A DNA stretch of 49,922 nt from Hyphococcus sp. Its GTDB lineage: Bacteria > Pseudomonadota > Alphaproteobacteria > Caulobacterales > Parvularculaceae. The DNA lies in NCBI GenBank assembly GCA_021776375.1, contig JAJFGA010000036.1, positions 1 through 49,922 of the forward strand. Reading direction: 5' to 3'. Shown piece by piece: positions 17,096-25,471 of this stretch. Every line of letters starts with the position of its first letter. Within the stretch, counting starts at the first letter, position 1. The notes under the pieces are model-generated. The model did no database searches and was not told the origin of the DNA. It was given only the letters and a program-made list of their open reading frames with translations. The position numbers and the translations under genes were made by a program.

Positions 17096-17563
17096 ATGAC
17101 GGAGACATTTGAACAACAGGCGGCGGCGTTCGGACCTACAGGCGCGCTTTTCGGTCTCGATCTTGGCGAGAAGACCATTGGCGTAGCGGTGTGTGACCCC
17201 GCACGTATGGTGGCGACGCCGGTGGAGACGGTCCACCGCAAAAAATTCACCCTCGATGCGGAGCGGCTAGCGGCCCTTGCCGGCGAGCGCAATGTCGCCG
17301 GTTTAATCCTTGGCCTGCCGCTCAATATGGATGGAACTGAGGGCCCACGGGTCCAGTCGGTGCGGTCCTTCGCCCGCAATCTTGCCCGCATCCTGCCGCT
17401 GCCGGTCGCCTTCTGGGATGAACGGATGTCGACCATGGCGATGCAGCGCGATTTGATCGCACTCGACACAAGCCGCGCCAAACGGGCGGAAAAGATCGAC
17501 GCCATGGCGGCGACGTTTATACTCCAGGGCGCGATTGATCGAATCAGGGGACTGAACCAATGA
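17096..17563 (+). CDS. ruvX: RuvX/YqgF-family pre-16S rRNA nuclease
   Basis: 155 residues from the ATG at 17096; an earlier in-frame ATG at 17006 lies in the palindromic repeat region and is unlikely. The RNase H-like fold shows its first catalytic aspartate in FGLDLGEKTIGVAV. NVAGLILGLPLNMDGTEGPR and the last acidic strand, FWDERMSTMAMQ, follow. Members process the 5' end of 16S rRNA (YqgF) and were earlier thought to be Holliday junction resolvases. The stop overlaps the start of the next gene (ATGA). Its place next to gatC-gatA is typical of alphaproteobacteria. Confidence 0.93.
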   Translation: MTETFEQQAAAFGPTGALFGLDLGEKTIGVAVCDPARMVATPVETVHRKKFTLDAERLAALAGERNVAGLILGLPLNMDGTEGPRVQSVRSFARNLARILPLPVAFWDERMSTMAMQRDLIALDTSRAKRAEKIDAMAATFILQGAIDRIRGLNQ

Positions 17564-17919
17564 AACCGCAAACCTTACGCCTTCTCATTATTGCGCTGTT
17601 GACCACCACCGGCATCTTTCACCTCGCCGTGGCGCTACTCGGCGTCGCCCCGGGGCTGGCTCTGCCGCTGACCGGGTTCGGCGCGGTCTATATCGCACTC
17701 AGCTTTTACGTCCGCAAAGACACCAATGACGGCTCGAAAAGCCATAGCCGCAACGCCATTCTCGCAACCCTCGCGGTCACGCTCACAGGCCTCGGGCTCG
17801 GCGGGTCAAACTACCTCGCCAATGGCGGGCCTATGGCGCTGCCGATCATGTTCGTGATCGATATTGCGATTATCGCCGCCAGCGTCATGTGGCTGGTCAA
17901 AAAGCGGGCGAAGTCCTGA
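17560..17919 (+). CDS. Small four-helix membrane protein
   Basis: 119 residues with four predicted membrane helices, at about 6-25, 29-48, 63-86 and 92-113. A short charged linker (RKDTNDGSKSHSRN) joins helices 2 and 3, and the C-terminus is basic (KKRAKS). The start overlaps the ruvX stop by 4 bases, so it is translated with ruvX. I recognise no family and no functional residues. The low content of polar residues in the helices argues against a transporter of its own. Confidence 0.75.
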   Translation: MKPQTLRLLIIALLTTTGIFHLAVALLGVAPGLALPLTGFGAVYIALSFYVRKDTNDGSKSHSRNAILATLAVTLTGLGLGGSNYLANGGPMALPIMFVIDIAIIAASVMWLVKKRAKS

Positions 17920-18034
17920 TATTCGTCAGAAATATCGGACGATAAGTCCGAACCAACGCCATGCCCCCGTATGGGCCTTAACCGCACCCGCCCGGCAAGC
18001 CGTAAATACCCCGAAAACCCTTGCCTCCAGGCGC

Positions 18035-18063
18035 TTGCACGGACCTCGTGTTTCGTCTATAGA
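18035..18063 (+). promoter_or_regulatory. Probable sigma-70 type promoter of rplY
   Basis: TTGCAC (18035-18040) and TATAGA (18058-18063) are spaced by exactly 17 bases. They lie 81 bases upstream of the rplY start, in a region with no gene. Confidence 0.55.
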
Positions 18064-18143
18064 CCGCCGCTCATTCAGGAATTTTCAGCCGCCGTATGGG
18101 CCCGACGCCCGCGGCAGCTTTTTGCATTGAGGATACTCTCTCC

Positions 18144-18821
18144 ATGGCCGACGCAGACGTATTTTATTGTGAACCACGCAAACGCACTGGCACCGGCGGC
18201 GCCCGGGCGGTCCGTCGCGACGGCTGGATTCCCGGTGTTCTTTACGGCGGCGGCGAAAAGCCGACCCCGGTCCGGTTGAAGCACAATGAGATCACAAAAG
18301 CCTATCTCAGCGGCCGCCTGCGTCCGCAGTTGGCGATGATTGATGTTCCGGGCCAGGACAAACACCAGCCGGTGATCCCGCGTGATTTTCAGATCCACCC
18401 GGTCAAGGGCACGCCCATTCATGTCGATTTCATGCGGGTTGACGACAATACACGGATCGACGTTGAAATTCCTGTGCGCTTTGTCGGCGAAGAGGAATCG
18501 CCCGGCTTGAAGCGCGGCGGCGTTCTCAACATTGTGCGCCACACGATTCACGTCTACGCGCCGGCAACCGCAATCCCGGAATTTTTTGAGTTCGATATTT
18601 CTGAAATCGACATTGGCGATGCGGTCCACATCTCTGCTGTGGCGATACCGGACGGCGTTAAGCTGGTGACGACGGACCGCGACTTTACCGTAGCGACCAT
18701 CGCTGCGCCGTCTGCCGTCCGCTCGGCTGGCGAAGATGAAGAAGACGAAGCCGAAGCGGAAGCCGCCGAAGGCGAAGAAGCCGCCGCAGAAACAGAAGAA
18801 GGCGGCGCGAAGGCAGACTAG
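18144..18821 (+). CDS. rplY: 50S ribosomal protein L25/general stress protein Ctc
   Basis: 225 residues from the ATG at 18144. The N-terminal 95 residues are the L25 5S-rRNA-binding barrel (EPRKRTGTGGARAVRRDGWI, PGVLYGGG), followed by the TL5/Ctc C-terminal domain (HVDFMRVD, the GVLNIVRH segment, EFFEFDIS). The tail after about residue 190 is a run of Glu and Ala, common in alphaproteobacterial L25. Such long L25 proteins bind 5S rRNA in the large subunit. pth follows 64 bases downstream, a usual pairing that links two translation genes. Confidence 0.95.
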   Translation: MADADVFYCEPRKRTGTGGARAVRRDGWIPGVLYGGGEKPTPVRLKHNEITKAYLSGRLRPQLAMIDVPGQDKHQPVIPRDFQIHPVKGTPIHVDFMRVDDNTRIDVEIPVRFVGEEESPGLKRGGVLNIVRHTIHVYAPATAIPEFFEFDISEIDIGDAVHISAVAIPDGVKLVTTDRDFTVATIAAPSAVRSAGEDEEDEAEAEAAEGEEAAAETEEGGAKAD

Positions 18822-18885
18822 CAGGGCTTTCGCTTAGCCTGGGTTTTCACTCCTTGTTTTTGCGCTGCTTTAAACGGAGCGCGTC

Positions 18886-19599
18886 ATGATCGTTCTCGTA
18901 GGCCTCGGCAATCCCGGGGAGAAACATGCACGCCACCGCCATAATGTCGGCTTTATGGCGGTAGACGCCATCGGCGATGCGCATGGTTTCGGCCCTGCCC
19001 GCGCAAAATTTCACGCCGAAATTCGCGAAGGCTTCCTCACCGGCGAAAGCGGTCGCGTCAAAGCACTTATCGTAAAACCGCAGACCTATATGAACGAGTC
19101 CGGTCTCGCCATTCGTCAGGTCGCGGATTTCTACAAGCTGGAGCCATCAGATTTTGTCGTCTTCTATGACGAGCTTGATCTCGCCTCCGGCAAGCTGCGC
19201 ATCAAGACTGGCGGCGGCGCGGCGGGACATAATGGCATACGTTCAATTGACGCGCATCTTGGAAATGGTTTCCGGCGCGTGCGCATCGGCATCGACCACC
19301 CCGGCGACCGCTCAAAGGTCACCGGCCATGTGCTCGGCAATTTCGCCAAGAGCGATCAGGAATGGCTTGGGTTGATGCTGGATGCGATTGCCACCGCGGC
19401 AACGTTTCTGACCACCAACGATCAGCGCTTCGCATCGGAAGTCGGCCAAAGGGTGGCGCCGATACGTCCCGAAAAAGCACGCCCCAAGGTTTCGCCAAAG
19501 CCGGCAACAGAACCGAGGCCGGACAAGGACGCGACCTCGCCCCAGAGCCCCTTCTCAGCGCTCGGCAAGCTCTTTGGACGCGGCGACGGCGAGCGCTGA
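18886..19599 (+). CDS. pth: Peptidyl-tRNA hydrolase
   Basis: 237 residues; GGAG lies 7 bases before the ATG. Pth releases peptides from prematurely dropped peptidyl-tRNA. Motifs are VGLGNPGEKHARHRHNVGF with catalytic His19, KPQTYMNESG, the FYDELDLASGKLRIKTGGG segment with the general-acid/base Asp, and GHNGIRSI. The core ends near residue 190. The last about 45 residues (KARPKVSPKPATEPRP and on) are a low-complexity basic/proline extension seen in some alphaproteobacterial Pth proteins, without a known job. Confidence 0.96.
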   Translation: MIVLVGLGNPGEKHARHRHNVGFMAVDAIGDAHGFGPARAKFHAEIREGFLTGESGRVKALIVKPQTYMNESGLAIRQVADFYKLEPSDFVVFYDELDLASGKLRIKTGGGAAGHNGIRSIDAHLGNGFRRVRIGIDHPGDRSKVTGHVLGNFAKSDQEWLGLMLDAIATAATFLTTNDQRFASEVGQRVAPIRPEKARPKVSPKPATEPRPDKDATSPQSPFSALGKLFGRGDGER

Positions 19600-19677
19600 C
19601 GCATTGAGATATCATTGACCTGCGTCATTAGCTGATATTTTCAGTGTATTATCGTTGCGATTCGTTTGGAGAATCGC

Positions 19678-20967
19678 ATGGTCGAACTTGAGCATCTGGC
19701 GCTGATCTGGATTGGGGTTTTTGTCGCGGTTTATTTCGCGCGAAAAACGCGCATGACGCCGGTCTTGTTTTATCTCGCCGTCGGCGCCGTCTACGTCAAC
19801 ACCGGCCTGCTGCCCGAAGAGAGCGATCCCTTCATTCGCGGCTTCGCGGAAATCGGCATCATTTTGATCATGTTCGCCCTCGGCTTCGAGGAGAACACGC
19901 AAAACTTTATCAAGAGCGTAAAACGCAGCTGGGGCATTGCGCTGTTTGGCGCGATCGCGCCCTTTTGCGCGGCTTATTCAATCATTTTTTATTTCTGGGG
20001 CGACGCTAATGTCGCGCTGATTTCCGGCCTCGCCATGACGGCGACGGCGGTCTCGCTGACCATGGTGTCGCTGAAAAGTGAGGGGCTTCAAAAATCGGCG
20101 GCGGCGACCGGCATTATGACATCCGCCGTCCTCGACGATATTGCCGCGCTGGCGCTGGTGGCGATCTTGGTGCCCATCGCCAGCGGCGACACGGCGCCGA
20201 CGACCTCGGCGATCCTCTGGATCATCTCCAAGGCGGCGCTGTTCTTTGCACTGATTACTTTCCTTGGCGCATGGATACTCCCTCATGACATCACGGGCAA
20301 AATTGTCCGGCGGTTGCGGTTCTTGAGCGGCTGGGGCGTGCGCGGCCTGTTCGTTTTCGACCAGGGCCGTCACGCCATATTGGCCGTATTGACGCTGGCC
20401 CTGCTTTTGGGGCTTGCCGCCCACGCCTTTGGGTTTCACCCCGCTGTCGGCGCCTATATGGCCGGCCTGATCCTCAAACAGGACTTCTTTCACGTCATTC
20501 CGGACCAAACCGAAGCCGCTTATGAAAACGTCAAAGTCGTTGTCGACAATGTCGCGTTCTCATGGATCGGTCCGGTCTTTTTTGTCGAGCTTGGGACAAA
20601 AATCGTCTTCGACGCCGGCCTCATCATGTCGGTCATCCCGCAAACGGCGATGCTGGTAGTCGCAATTCTGGTCGCGCAGATCCTCTCCGCGAGCCTGGCG
20701 GCGCGCTATACCGGGTCCTTTTCATGGCCCGAAAGCGTGATGATCGGCTTCGGCATGCTTGGCCGTGCGGAACTTGCCTTTGTTGTCCTCGACATCGCCT
20801 ATGTTCAGGAACATATCATCTCGCAAGAAGTCTTCTACACGCTGATGCTGACCTCTTTCTGGCTTAATGTCGCCGTCCCCATCAGCATCGCCTGGTGGAA
20901 GCCCTACTATTCGGGCGAGCGCTCGCTCGGATTTTTAGCCCCTCCCGCCGAGCGCCGGCGGCTTTAG
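19678..20967 (+). CDS. Cation:proton antiporter, CPA2 family
   Basis: 429 residues from the ATG at 19678 (GGAG 7 bases upstream); a TTG at 19666 is the alternative. The sequence is one Na+/H+ exchanger domain with 11-12 membrane helices, ending in a short polar tail. MFALGFEENTQNF and SAVLDDIAALALVAI carry the acidic residues expected in the ion path; the latter matches the conserved 'LDD' of KefB/GerN-type antiporters. No RCK/TrkA-N nucleotide-binding domain follows, so regulation by ligand binding at a C-terminal domain is absent. Transported ion (K+ or Na+) cannot be told. Confidence 0.88.
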   Translation: MVELEHLALIWIGVFVAVYFARKTRMTPVLFYLAVGAVYVNTGLLPEESDPFIRGFAEIGIILIMFALGFEENTQNFIKSVKRSWGIALFGAIAPFCAAYSIIFYFWGDANVALISGLAMTATAVSLTMVSLKSEGLQKSAAATGIMTSAVLDDIAALALVAILVPIASGDTAPTTSAILWIISKAALFFALITFLGAWILPHDITGKIVRRLRFLSGWGVRGLFVFDQGRHAILAVLTLALLLGLAAHAFGFHPAVGAYMAGLILKQDFFHVIPDQTEAAYENVKVVVDNVAFSWIGPVFFVELGTKIVFDAGLIMSVIPQTAMLVVAILVAQILSASLAARYTGSFSWPESVMIGFGMLGRAELAFVVLDIAYVQEHIISQEVFYTLMLTSFWLNVAVPISIAWWKPYYSGERSLGFLAPPAERRRL

Positions 20968-21036
20968 AGTTTTGCCGGTTTACCCGCTGATAGTTCTGCG
21001 TTACCCCCACGGCCCAAGCAGGAGTGGTGTCATCTT

Positions 21037-22134
21037 ATGGGTTTCCAATGCGGTATTGTTGGCTTGCCGAATGTCGGCAAGTCGACGCTTTTCAATGCGC
21101 TGACAAAGACGGCGGCGGCGCAGGCGGCGAACTATCCGTTCTGCACCATCGAGCCGAATGTCGGCGATGTGGCGGTGCCGGAACCGCGGATGAAAAAACT
21201 CGCCGAGATAGCCGGCTCCGCTGAAATCCTCCCCGCCCGGATGCAGTTTGTCGACATTGCCGGCCTCGTCAAAGGCGCCTCGAAAGGCGAAGGCCTCGGC
21301 AATCAGTTCCTCGCCAATATTCGCGAGGTTGATGCGGTGGTCTATGTGCTGCGCTGCTTTGACGATGACGACATCACGCATGTCACCGGGACGATCGATC
21401 CGATTGCGGATTTTGAAATTGTCGAAACCGAGCTGATGCTGGCCGATCTTGAAAGCCTGGAAAAACGCCGCGCCAATCTTGAGAAAAAGGCACGAGGGCA
21501 AGACAAGGAAGCCAAGGCGATGCTGGTGCTGGTCGGTAAGGCGCTCGAGGTCTTGCGCGAGGGCGCACCGGCCCGCACGGTGGAAATTGACGAAGACAAT
21601 GAAAAAGCCTGGCAGGGCTTACAACTCCTGACCTCCAAGCCAGTGTTGTTTGTCGCTAATGTTGACGAGGATGCGGCGGCCGACGGGAACGACTATTCCC
21701 GCTCAGTTGAAAAAAGCGCAAGCAAAGAGGGCGCAGCGACGGTGGTGATATCGGCAAAGATCGAATCCGAACTGGCGCAACTCGCCGATGATGAGCAGGC
21801 GGAGTATCTTGACTCCCTCGGCCTTAAAGAACCCGGCCTCAACCGCCTGATCCGCACCGGCTACGACCTCCTCGGCCTGCAGACCTATTTCACCGCCGGG
21901 CCCAAAGAAACCCGCGCATGGACCATCAAGCGCGGCGCCACGGCGCCGCAAGCCGCCGGCGTCATTCATACCGACTTCGAACACGGCTTCATCCGGGCAG
22001 AGACGATACCTTATGACGATTACGTCTCCCTTGGCGGCGAACAAGGCGCCAAGGAAGCCGGCAAAATGCGCCTGGAAGGCAAGGACTACATCGTCCAGGA
22101 CGGCGACGTGATGCACTTTAGGTTTAATACTTGA
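21037..22134 (+). CDS. ychF: Ribosome-associated GTPase/ATPase YchF
   Basis: 365 residues, full length. The OBG-type P-loop is GLPNVGKST near residue 8, with DIAGLVKGASKGEGLGNQF as the G3/switch region. NVDE replaces the guanine-selective NKxD, which agrees with YchF preferring ATP. The helical coiled-coil insert (LADLESLEKRRANLEKKARG) and the C-terminal TGS domain (TYFTAGPKETRAWTIKRG) are both in place. YchF binds 70S ribosomes and is linked to stress responses. A hairpin follows the stop. Confidence 0.96.
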   Translation: MGFQCGIVGLPNVGKSTLFNALTKTAAAQAANYPFCTIEPNVGDVAVPEPRMKKLAEIAGSAEILPARMQFVDIAGLVKGASKGEGLGNQFLANIREVDAVVYVLRCFDDDDITHVTGTIDPIADFEIVETELMLADLESLEKRRANLEKKARGQDKEAKAMLVLVGKALEVLREGAPARTVEIDEDNEKAWQGLQLLTSKPVLFVANVDEDAAADGNDYSRSVEKSASKEGAATVVISAKIESELAQLADDEQAEYLDSLGLKEPGLNRLIRTGYDLLGLQTYFTAGPKETRAWTIKRGATAPQAAGVIHTDFEHGFIRAETIPYDDYVSLGGEQGAKEAGKMRLEGKDYIVQDGDVMHFRFNT

Positions 22135-22137
22135 GGA

Positions 22138-22166
22138 GCAGCTTTTCGCCAGAAGCTGCCTTTACT
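22138..22166 (+). terminator. Possible terminator of ychF
   Basis: GCAGCTT (22138-22144) and AAGCTGC (22153-22159) form a 7-base stem with an 8-base loop, followed by the pyrimidine-rich CTTTACT. The T-run is short, so this may only be a stabilising 3' hairpin between convergent genes. Confidence 0.45.
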
Positions 22167-22587
22167 TTACAGATTCACGCAAGCGGCCCAGATGATTGTC
22201 CCACCCAGCATCAAGCGCCGTGAGGAACTGTATTGCAGATTTGTCGGCTGCTTCCGCGATGCCTTCATGGGTAAGCGACAAGCGCGTACCGCCGGCGGCG
22301 TTCTCAAGGGCCCAAGTCACTATAGTTTCAGCGCCATTGAACGGCTCAATAATAAATGTTGTGACAAGCCTCGATGGTTGGTCCATCTCAACAACGCGGC
22401 CCCAGACTTGGCGTTTTTTTGTGCCATCGTCATTTCTGGCGAAAAGCACATAATCAGCATTCTCTGCAAGATCGGCCTCAGCAGGGTGATACCATTCGCC
22501 GAGCTTGTCCTTGTCGGTCAGGAATGACCACACGGTTTCTCGTGCGGCGTTGACGAATATAGTTTTTGAAATTGTGGTGGTGGTCAT
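22162..22587 (-). CDS. SRPBCC/AHSA1-family protein
   Basis: 141 residues. The Bet v1-like/AHSA1 fold is seen from the opening ISKTIFVNAARETVWSFLTD through the GEWYHPAEAD turn and ETIVTWALENAAGGTRLSLTHEG to a long C-terminal helix ending WDNHLGRLRESVK. Its start overlaps the stop of the ArsR-like gene upstream by 4 bases. ArsR-SRPBCC pairs are very common in bacteria. The pocket probably binds a small hydrophobic ligand, but no substrate is known. Confidence 0.9.
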   Translation of the reverse strand: MTTTTISKTIFVNAARETVWSFLTDKDKLGEWYHPAEADLAENADYVLFARNDDGTKKRQVWGRVVEMDQPSRLVTTFIIEPFNGAETIVTWALENAAGGTRLSLTHEGIAEAADKSAIQFLTALDAGWDNHLGRLRESVK

Positions 22588-22943
22588 TTCTTTTTCTCGT
22601 GTTGTTTTTTCAGGTTTTCTTTTTCGACAGCGGTTGCCAATTTGGACATGCGATCGTCCCAGAAATGGTTGAAGTGATTTAGCCAGCCATTGACGGATTT
22701 GAACCCTAAGGGTTCCAGTCGATTGACTCGCTCGCGGCCAATTGGATGGACGGAGATCAGCCCGCCATCCTCTAAAACGATCAAATGTTTCTTGATAGCC
22801 GCGCGCGTGATATCAAATCGGTCAACGACTTCGCCAATAGTCATATCCTGCTCACTCAAAAACATGACAATGTCGCGTCGCGTCGGATCGGCGAGCGCAC
22901 GAAACGCACCTTGCGCTGCATGGGATTGAGCCGATGCATTCAT
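22584..22943 (-). CDS. ArsR-family transcriptional regulator
   Basis: 119 residues. The winged helix-turn-helix runs from ALADPTRRDIVMFLSEQDMTIGEVVDRFDITRAAIKKHLIVLEDGGLI to the wing GRERVNRLEPLGF. There is no CxC metal site, so it is of the non-metal type found with SRPBCC proteins. It lies between the cupin gene (4-base overlap) and the SRPBCC gene (4-base overlap) in a three-gene operon. The likely operator is the pair of TACC-N4-GGTA palindromes upstream of the cupin gene. Confidence 0.9.
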   Translation of the reverse strand: MNASAQSHAAQGAFRALADPTRRDIVMFLSEQDMTIGEVVDRFDITRAAIKKHLIVLEDGGLISVHPIGRERVNRLEPLGFKSVNGWLNHFNHFWDDRMSKLATAVEKENLKKQHEKKK

Positions 22944-23392
22944 TGCATCACCGGCTGAAAATCGAACTTACCGTCTTGGTACAAAAAGGTTATGCATTCC
23001 ACATCGGAGATGCATTTACTAATATGCGGCATCCCCGCAGGAACTTTATAAAAAGACCCAGCTGGCAAAATTACTTCGTCTTCCGGTCCCGCATCCACTG
23101 CAATATGAACCATCTTGCCCGACACCATGACGCCAAACATATTCGCTGTTTTCACATGCGGTGGGCTGACAAGCCCGGCCGGAAGGCGAACCATCGCCAT
23201 ATAAGGTTCAGTGAACCGGTCTCCGGTCAACGGCGCGAAGCCGACACCTTCCGGCGTTGTCTCAAAATCCATCTTCGCAATTGGCATGTTTGAAATGGGC
23301 TCTTCGGCAAAAGCGTCCGCGCTCGACATCGGGAGCGCCCCAGACACCATGCACATTGCCATAATCTGTCGTGGCGAAATTCTCATCATCAA
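22940..23392 (-). CDS. Secreted cupin-domain protein
   Basis: 150 residues. A signal peptide rich in Met and Ala ends around residue 29 (SADAFAEEP). A cupin beta-barrel follows, with motif 1 resembling PPHVKTANMFGVMVSG and motif 2 VPAGMPHISKC. Histidines of both motifs are kept, so a metal site is possible. It is the first gene of the cupin-ArsR-SRPBCC operon and is overlapped by the ArsR gene. Being exported, it is likely a periplasmic sensor or small-molecule binding protein rather than a regulator. Confidence 0.8.
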   Translation of the reverse strand: MMMRISPRQIMAMCMVSGALPMSSADAFAEEPISNMPIAKMDFETTPEGVGFAPLTGDRFTEPYMAMVRLPAGLVSPPHVKTANMFGVMVSGKMVHIAVDAGPEDEVILPAGSFYKVPAGMPHISKCISDVECITFLYQDGKFDFQPVMQ

Positions 23393-23400
23393 TTCCTTAT

Positions 23401-23416
23401 GATACCTTATGGTATC
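23401..23416. promoter_or_regulatory. GATACC-N4-GGTATC operator, site 1
   Basis: GATACCTTATGGTATC is a perfect 6-base inverted repeat around TTAT. It lies 9 bases upstream of the cupin gene start and 26 bases (about 2.5 helical turns) centre to centre from a second copy. It is best read as the operator of the ArsR-type protein in the same operon. Confidence 0.65.
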
Positions 23417-23426
23417 TCTTTATTAG

Positions 23427-23442
23427 AGTACCTAAAGGTATC
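23427..23442. promoter_or_regulatory. TACC-N4-GGTA operator, site 2
   Basis: AGTACCTAAAGGTATC keeps the TACC-N4-GGTA core of site 1 with differences only in the outer left bases. Together with site 1 it brackets the likely promoter of the operon. Confidence 0.6.
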
Positions 23443-23562
23443 ATGTCAAGCAAAAATGGAATGCTATATATCAAGCGTTAGGGCTGGACGACTTAACGCT
23501 AAAAAACCGGCAATCACTGAGCGTCTTTTGAACGCCCAAAAAGGGCCAAGACAGCCCCTCCC

Positions 23563-24441
23563 TCACTTCTTCAAAAACCGTCCGGCTACGGCGGATAGTT
23601 TTTTTATCATCGCCGGATCGCGCGCCTCCGGTGCGGTAATCACAGCGAAATCAAGGCAGGTTTCAATGCCGAGCGGCGACGGCGTTCGGGTCGGACCCAA
23701 TTGCGCTGCTAGCTTTTGCACAAGGCGCGCGCCGTTGGCGGTGTTCTGTTTCATGATTTCGAGGATATGCGAGACCTCGACCGGCCCCTCCTCCTCATGC
23801 CAGCAATCATAATCGGTCACCATCGCGATGGTCGCGTAGGGCAGCTCCGCCTCGCGCGCGAGCTTCGCCTCCGGCATATTGGTCATGCCGATGACATCAC
23901 AGCCCCATGAGCGATAAAGGTTCGACTCCGCCAGCGATGAAAATTGCGGCCCGTCAATCGCCAGATAAGTCCCGCCGCGCGCATGGGAGATATCAAGCGT
24001 CTTGCACGCTGCTTCCGCCGCATCACCAAGAACCGGGCAGACCGGTTGCGCCATCGACACATGGGCGACAAATCCGGGGCCGAAAAACGATGACGCCCGC
24101 TTAGTCGTACGGTCAATATACTGATCAACGATGACAAAGGTTCCAGGCGCGAGGCGCTCGCGGAACGAACCGCAGGCCGAAAGCGAGATGAGGTCGGTAA
24201 CGCCAACGCGCTTCATCGCGTCGATATTGGCGCGGTAGTTTACGTCGCTTGGCGCAATGACGTGCCCTTCGCCATGGCGCGCCAGAAAAACAACGTCCAC
24301 GCCGCAAAGCCGTCCGCGCACCAACGGGTCCGACGGCGCGCCCCAGGGCGTTTCAATCGTGACCCGCTCAATATTTTCAAGCGCGTTCATGGCGTAAACG
24401 CCAGAACCGCCGAGGACACCGAGAACGCGTTTTTGGTCCAT
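23563..24441 (-). CDS. mtnP: S-methyl-5'-thioadenosine phosphorylase
   Basis: 292 residues from the ATG at 24441 (GGAAAG upstream); an in-frame TTG at 24456 is less likely. The enzyme splits methylthioadenosine with phosphate to adenine and methylthioribose-1-phosphate, in methionine salvage. Motifs are LGVLGGSGVYAM (phosphate site), LARHGEGHVIAPSDVNYRANI, YLAIDGPQFSS, and GMTNMPEAKLAREAELPYA with the family MTxxPE signature. It follows petABC on the same strand after a terminator, as in many alphaproteobacteria. Confidence 0.95.
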   Translation of the reverse strand: MDQKRVLGVLGGSGVYAMNALENIERVTIETPWGAPSDPLVRGRLCGVDVVFLARHGEGHVIAPSDVNYRANIDAMKRVGVTDLISLSACGSFRERLAPGTFVIVDQYIDRTTKRASSFFGPGFVAHVSMAQPVCPVLGDAAEAACKTLDISHARGGTYLAIDGPQFSSLAESNLYRSWGCDVIGMTNMPEAKLAREAELPYATIAMVTDYDCWHEEEGPVEVSHILEIMKQNTANGARLVQKLAAQLGPTRTPSPLGIETCLDFAVITAPEARDPAMIKKLSAVAGRFLKK

Positions 24442-24461
24442 CACTTTGCTTTCCAAATACC

Positions 24462-24495
24462 AAAAATCCGGCGCTGCAGTTTACGCAGCGCCGGA
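24462..24495 (-). terminator. Rho-independent terminator of petABC
   Basis: An 11-base perfect stem (24467-24477 with 24485-24495, GCAGCGCCGGA type arms) encloses a 7-base loop. On the minus strand it is followed by TTTTT (24466-24462). It lies 43 bases after the petC stop and before mtnP, so it should separate the bc1 operon from mtnP. Confidence 0.85.
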
Positions 24496-24537
24496 GTAAT
24501 TTCAAAACGCAATCCTGTGACCGGGCCTAGATCAAGC

Positions 24538-25461
24538 CTAGTGCTGATCTGACCATACCTTGCGGTAGGACCAGTAAAGTAGACCGGCGAGAATGATCAG
24601 ATAGATCAGCGACATCACGCCGAGCGATTTGCGCGCTTCCAGCTTCGGCTCGGCCGCCCACATCAAGAATTCCGTCACGTCGGCGGCATATTGCTCAACC
24701 GTCGCCGGAGAGCCATCCGCATACTCAATCAAACCATCGAACAACGGCGGGGCCATCGCCAGAACGCCGCCAAGCGGAACCTCAACACCCTCAAGCGGAT
24801 GCCCGTGCGCATCGAGAAATTCCGGCCGCAGCGCTTGCGACATGTCGCCATGGAAATATGGATTGTAGTACTGGCCTGGGCTGATTTCGATGGTCGCCGG
24901 CGTCTCTTCATAGCCGACCAGCAGGCTAAAGACATAATCCGGACCGTGATGGCGCGCTTTGGTGATCAACGACAGATCCGGCGGCAGCGCGTTGTTGTTC
25001 GCCAGCCGCGCGATGACTTCGTTTGCAAAAGGCCCCGGAATAGGATCCGACGGCAGCGCGGCGCGCTCATACATGTCACCGCTATCATCGGGGCCATCGA
25101 CAATCTGAAACCGATATTGCGCCGCCAGGGCTTTGACCACCGGGTTTTGGTTCGGATTGGCGCAATCGACTGTATCGGGAATGCCGGCCGGGCAGCTATC
25201 CAGATGAAACGGCCCGCCCTTTTGTCCGAGGTTGCGAAACGAAACCTGTTCAAGTCCGTGGCAGCTGGCGCATACCGTCTCGTAGACTTGGTAGCCGCGT
25301 TGCAGCGCGTCCTTGTCATAGGTTCCGAACGGACCGGCAAAATGCCAATGGCCATGCTTTGGCTTTTCTGCGCCGCCGCCGCTGGCCGTGGCGCCGGTTA
25401 CGCCAACCAGACCAACAATGGCGGCGAGCATAAGAGTTCGGATCATAATCATCGGCGTCAT
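24538..25461 (-). CDS. petC: Cytochrome c1 of the bc1 complex
   Basis: 307 residues from the ATG at 25461, 10 bases after the petB stop and with GGGG just upstream. A signal peptide (RTLMLAAIVGLVGVTGATAS) is followed by VCASCHGLEQVSFRNL, the CxxCH haem-c site. The PDLSLITKARHHGPDY and AMAPPLFDG segments, the latter with the axial Met, are family hallmarks. A single C-terminal helix (SLIYLIILAGLLYWSYRKVW) anchors it in the inner membrane. It takes electrons from the Rieske centre and passes them to cytochrome c. Confidence 0.96.
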   Translation of the reverse strand: MTPMIMIRTLMLAAIVGLVGVTGATASGGGAEKPKHGHWHFAGPFGTYDKDALQRGYQVYETVCASCHGLEQVSFRNLGQKGGPFHLDSCPAGIPDTVDCANPNQNPVVKALAAQYRFQIVDGPDDSGDMYERAALPSDPIPGPFANEVIARLANNNALPPDLSLITKARHHGPDYVFSLLVGYEETPATIEISPGQYYNPYFHGDMSQALRPEFLDAHGHPLEGVEVPLGGVLAMAPPLFDGLIEYADGSPATVEQYAADVTEFLMWAAEPKLEARKSLGVMSLIYLIILAGLLYWSYRKVWSDQH

Positions 25462-25471
25462 GCCTTTTCCC

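Noticed and set aside
17058..17096. A TTGACG and TATCAT pair just before ruvX
   Set aside because: The two boxes are only 8 bases apart, too close for a sigma-70 promoter, so no promoter is annotated there.
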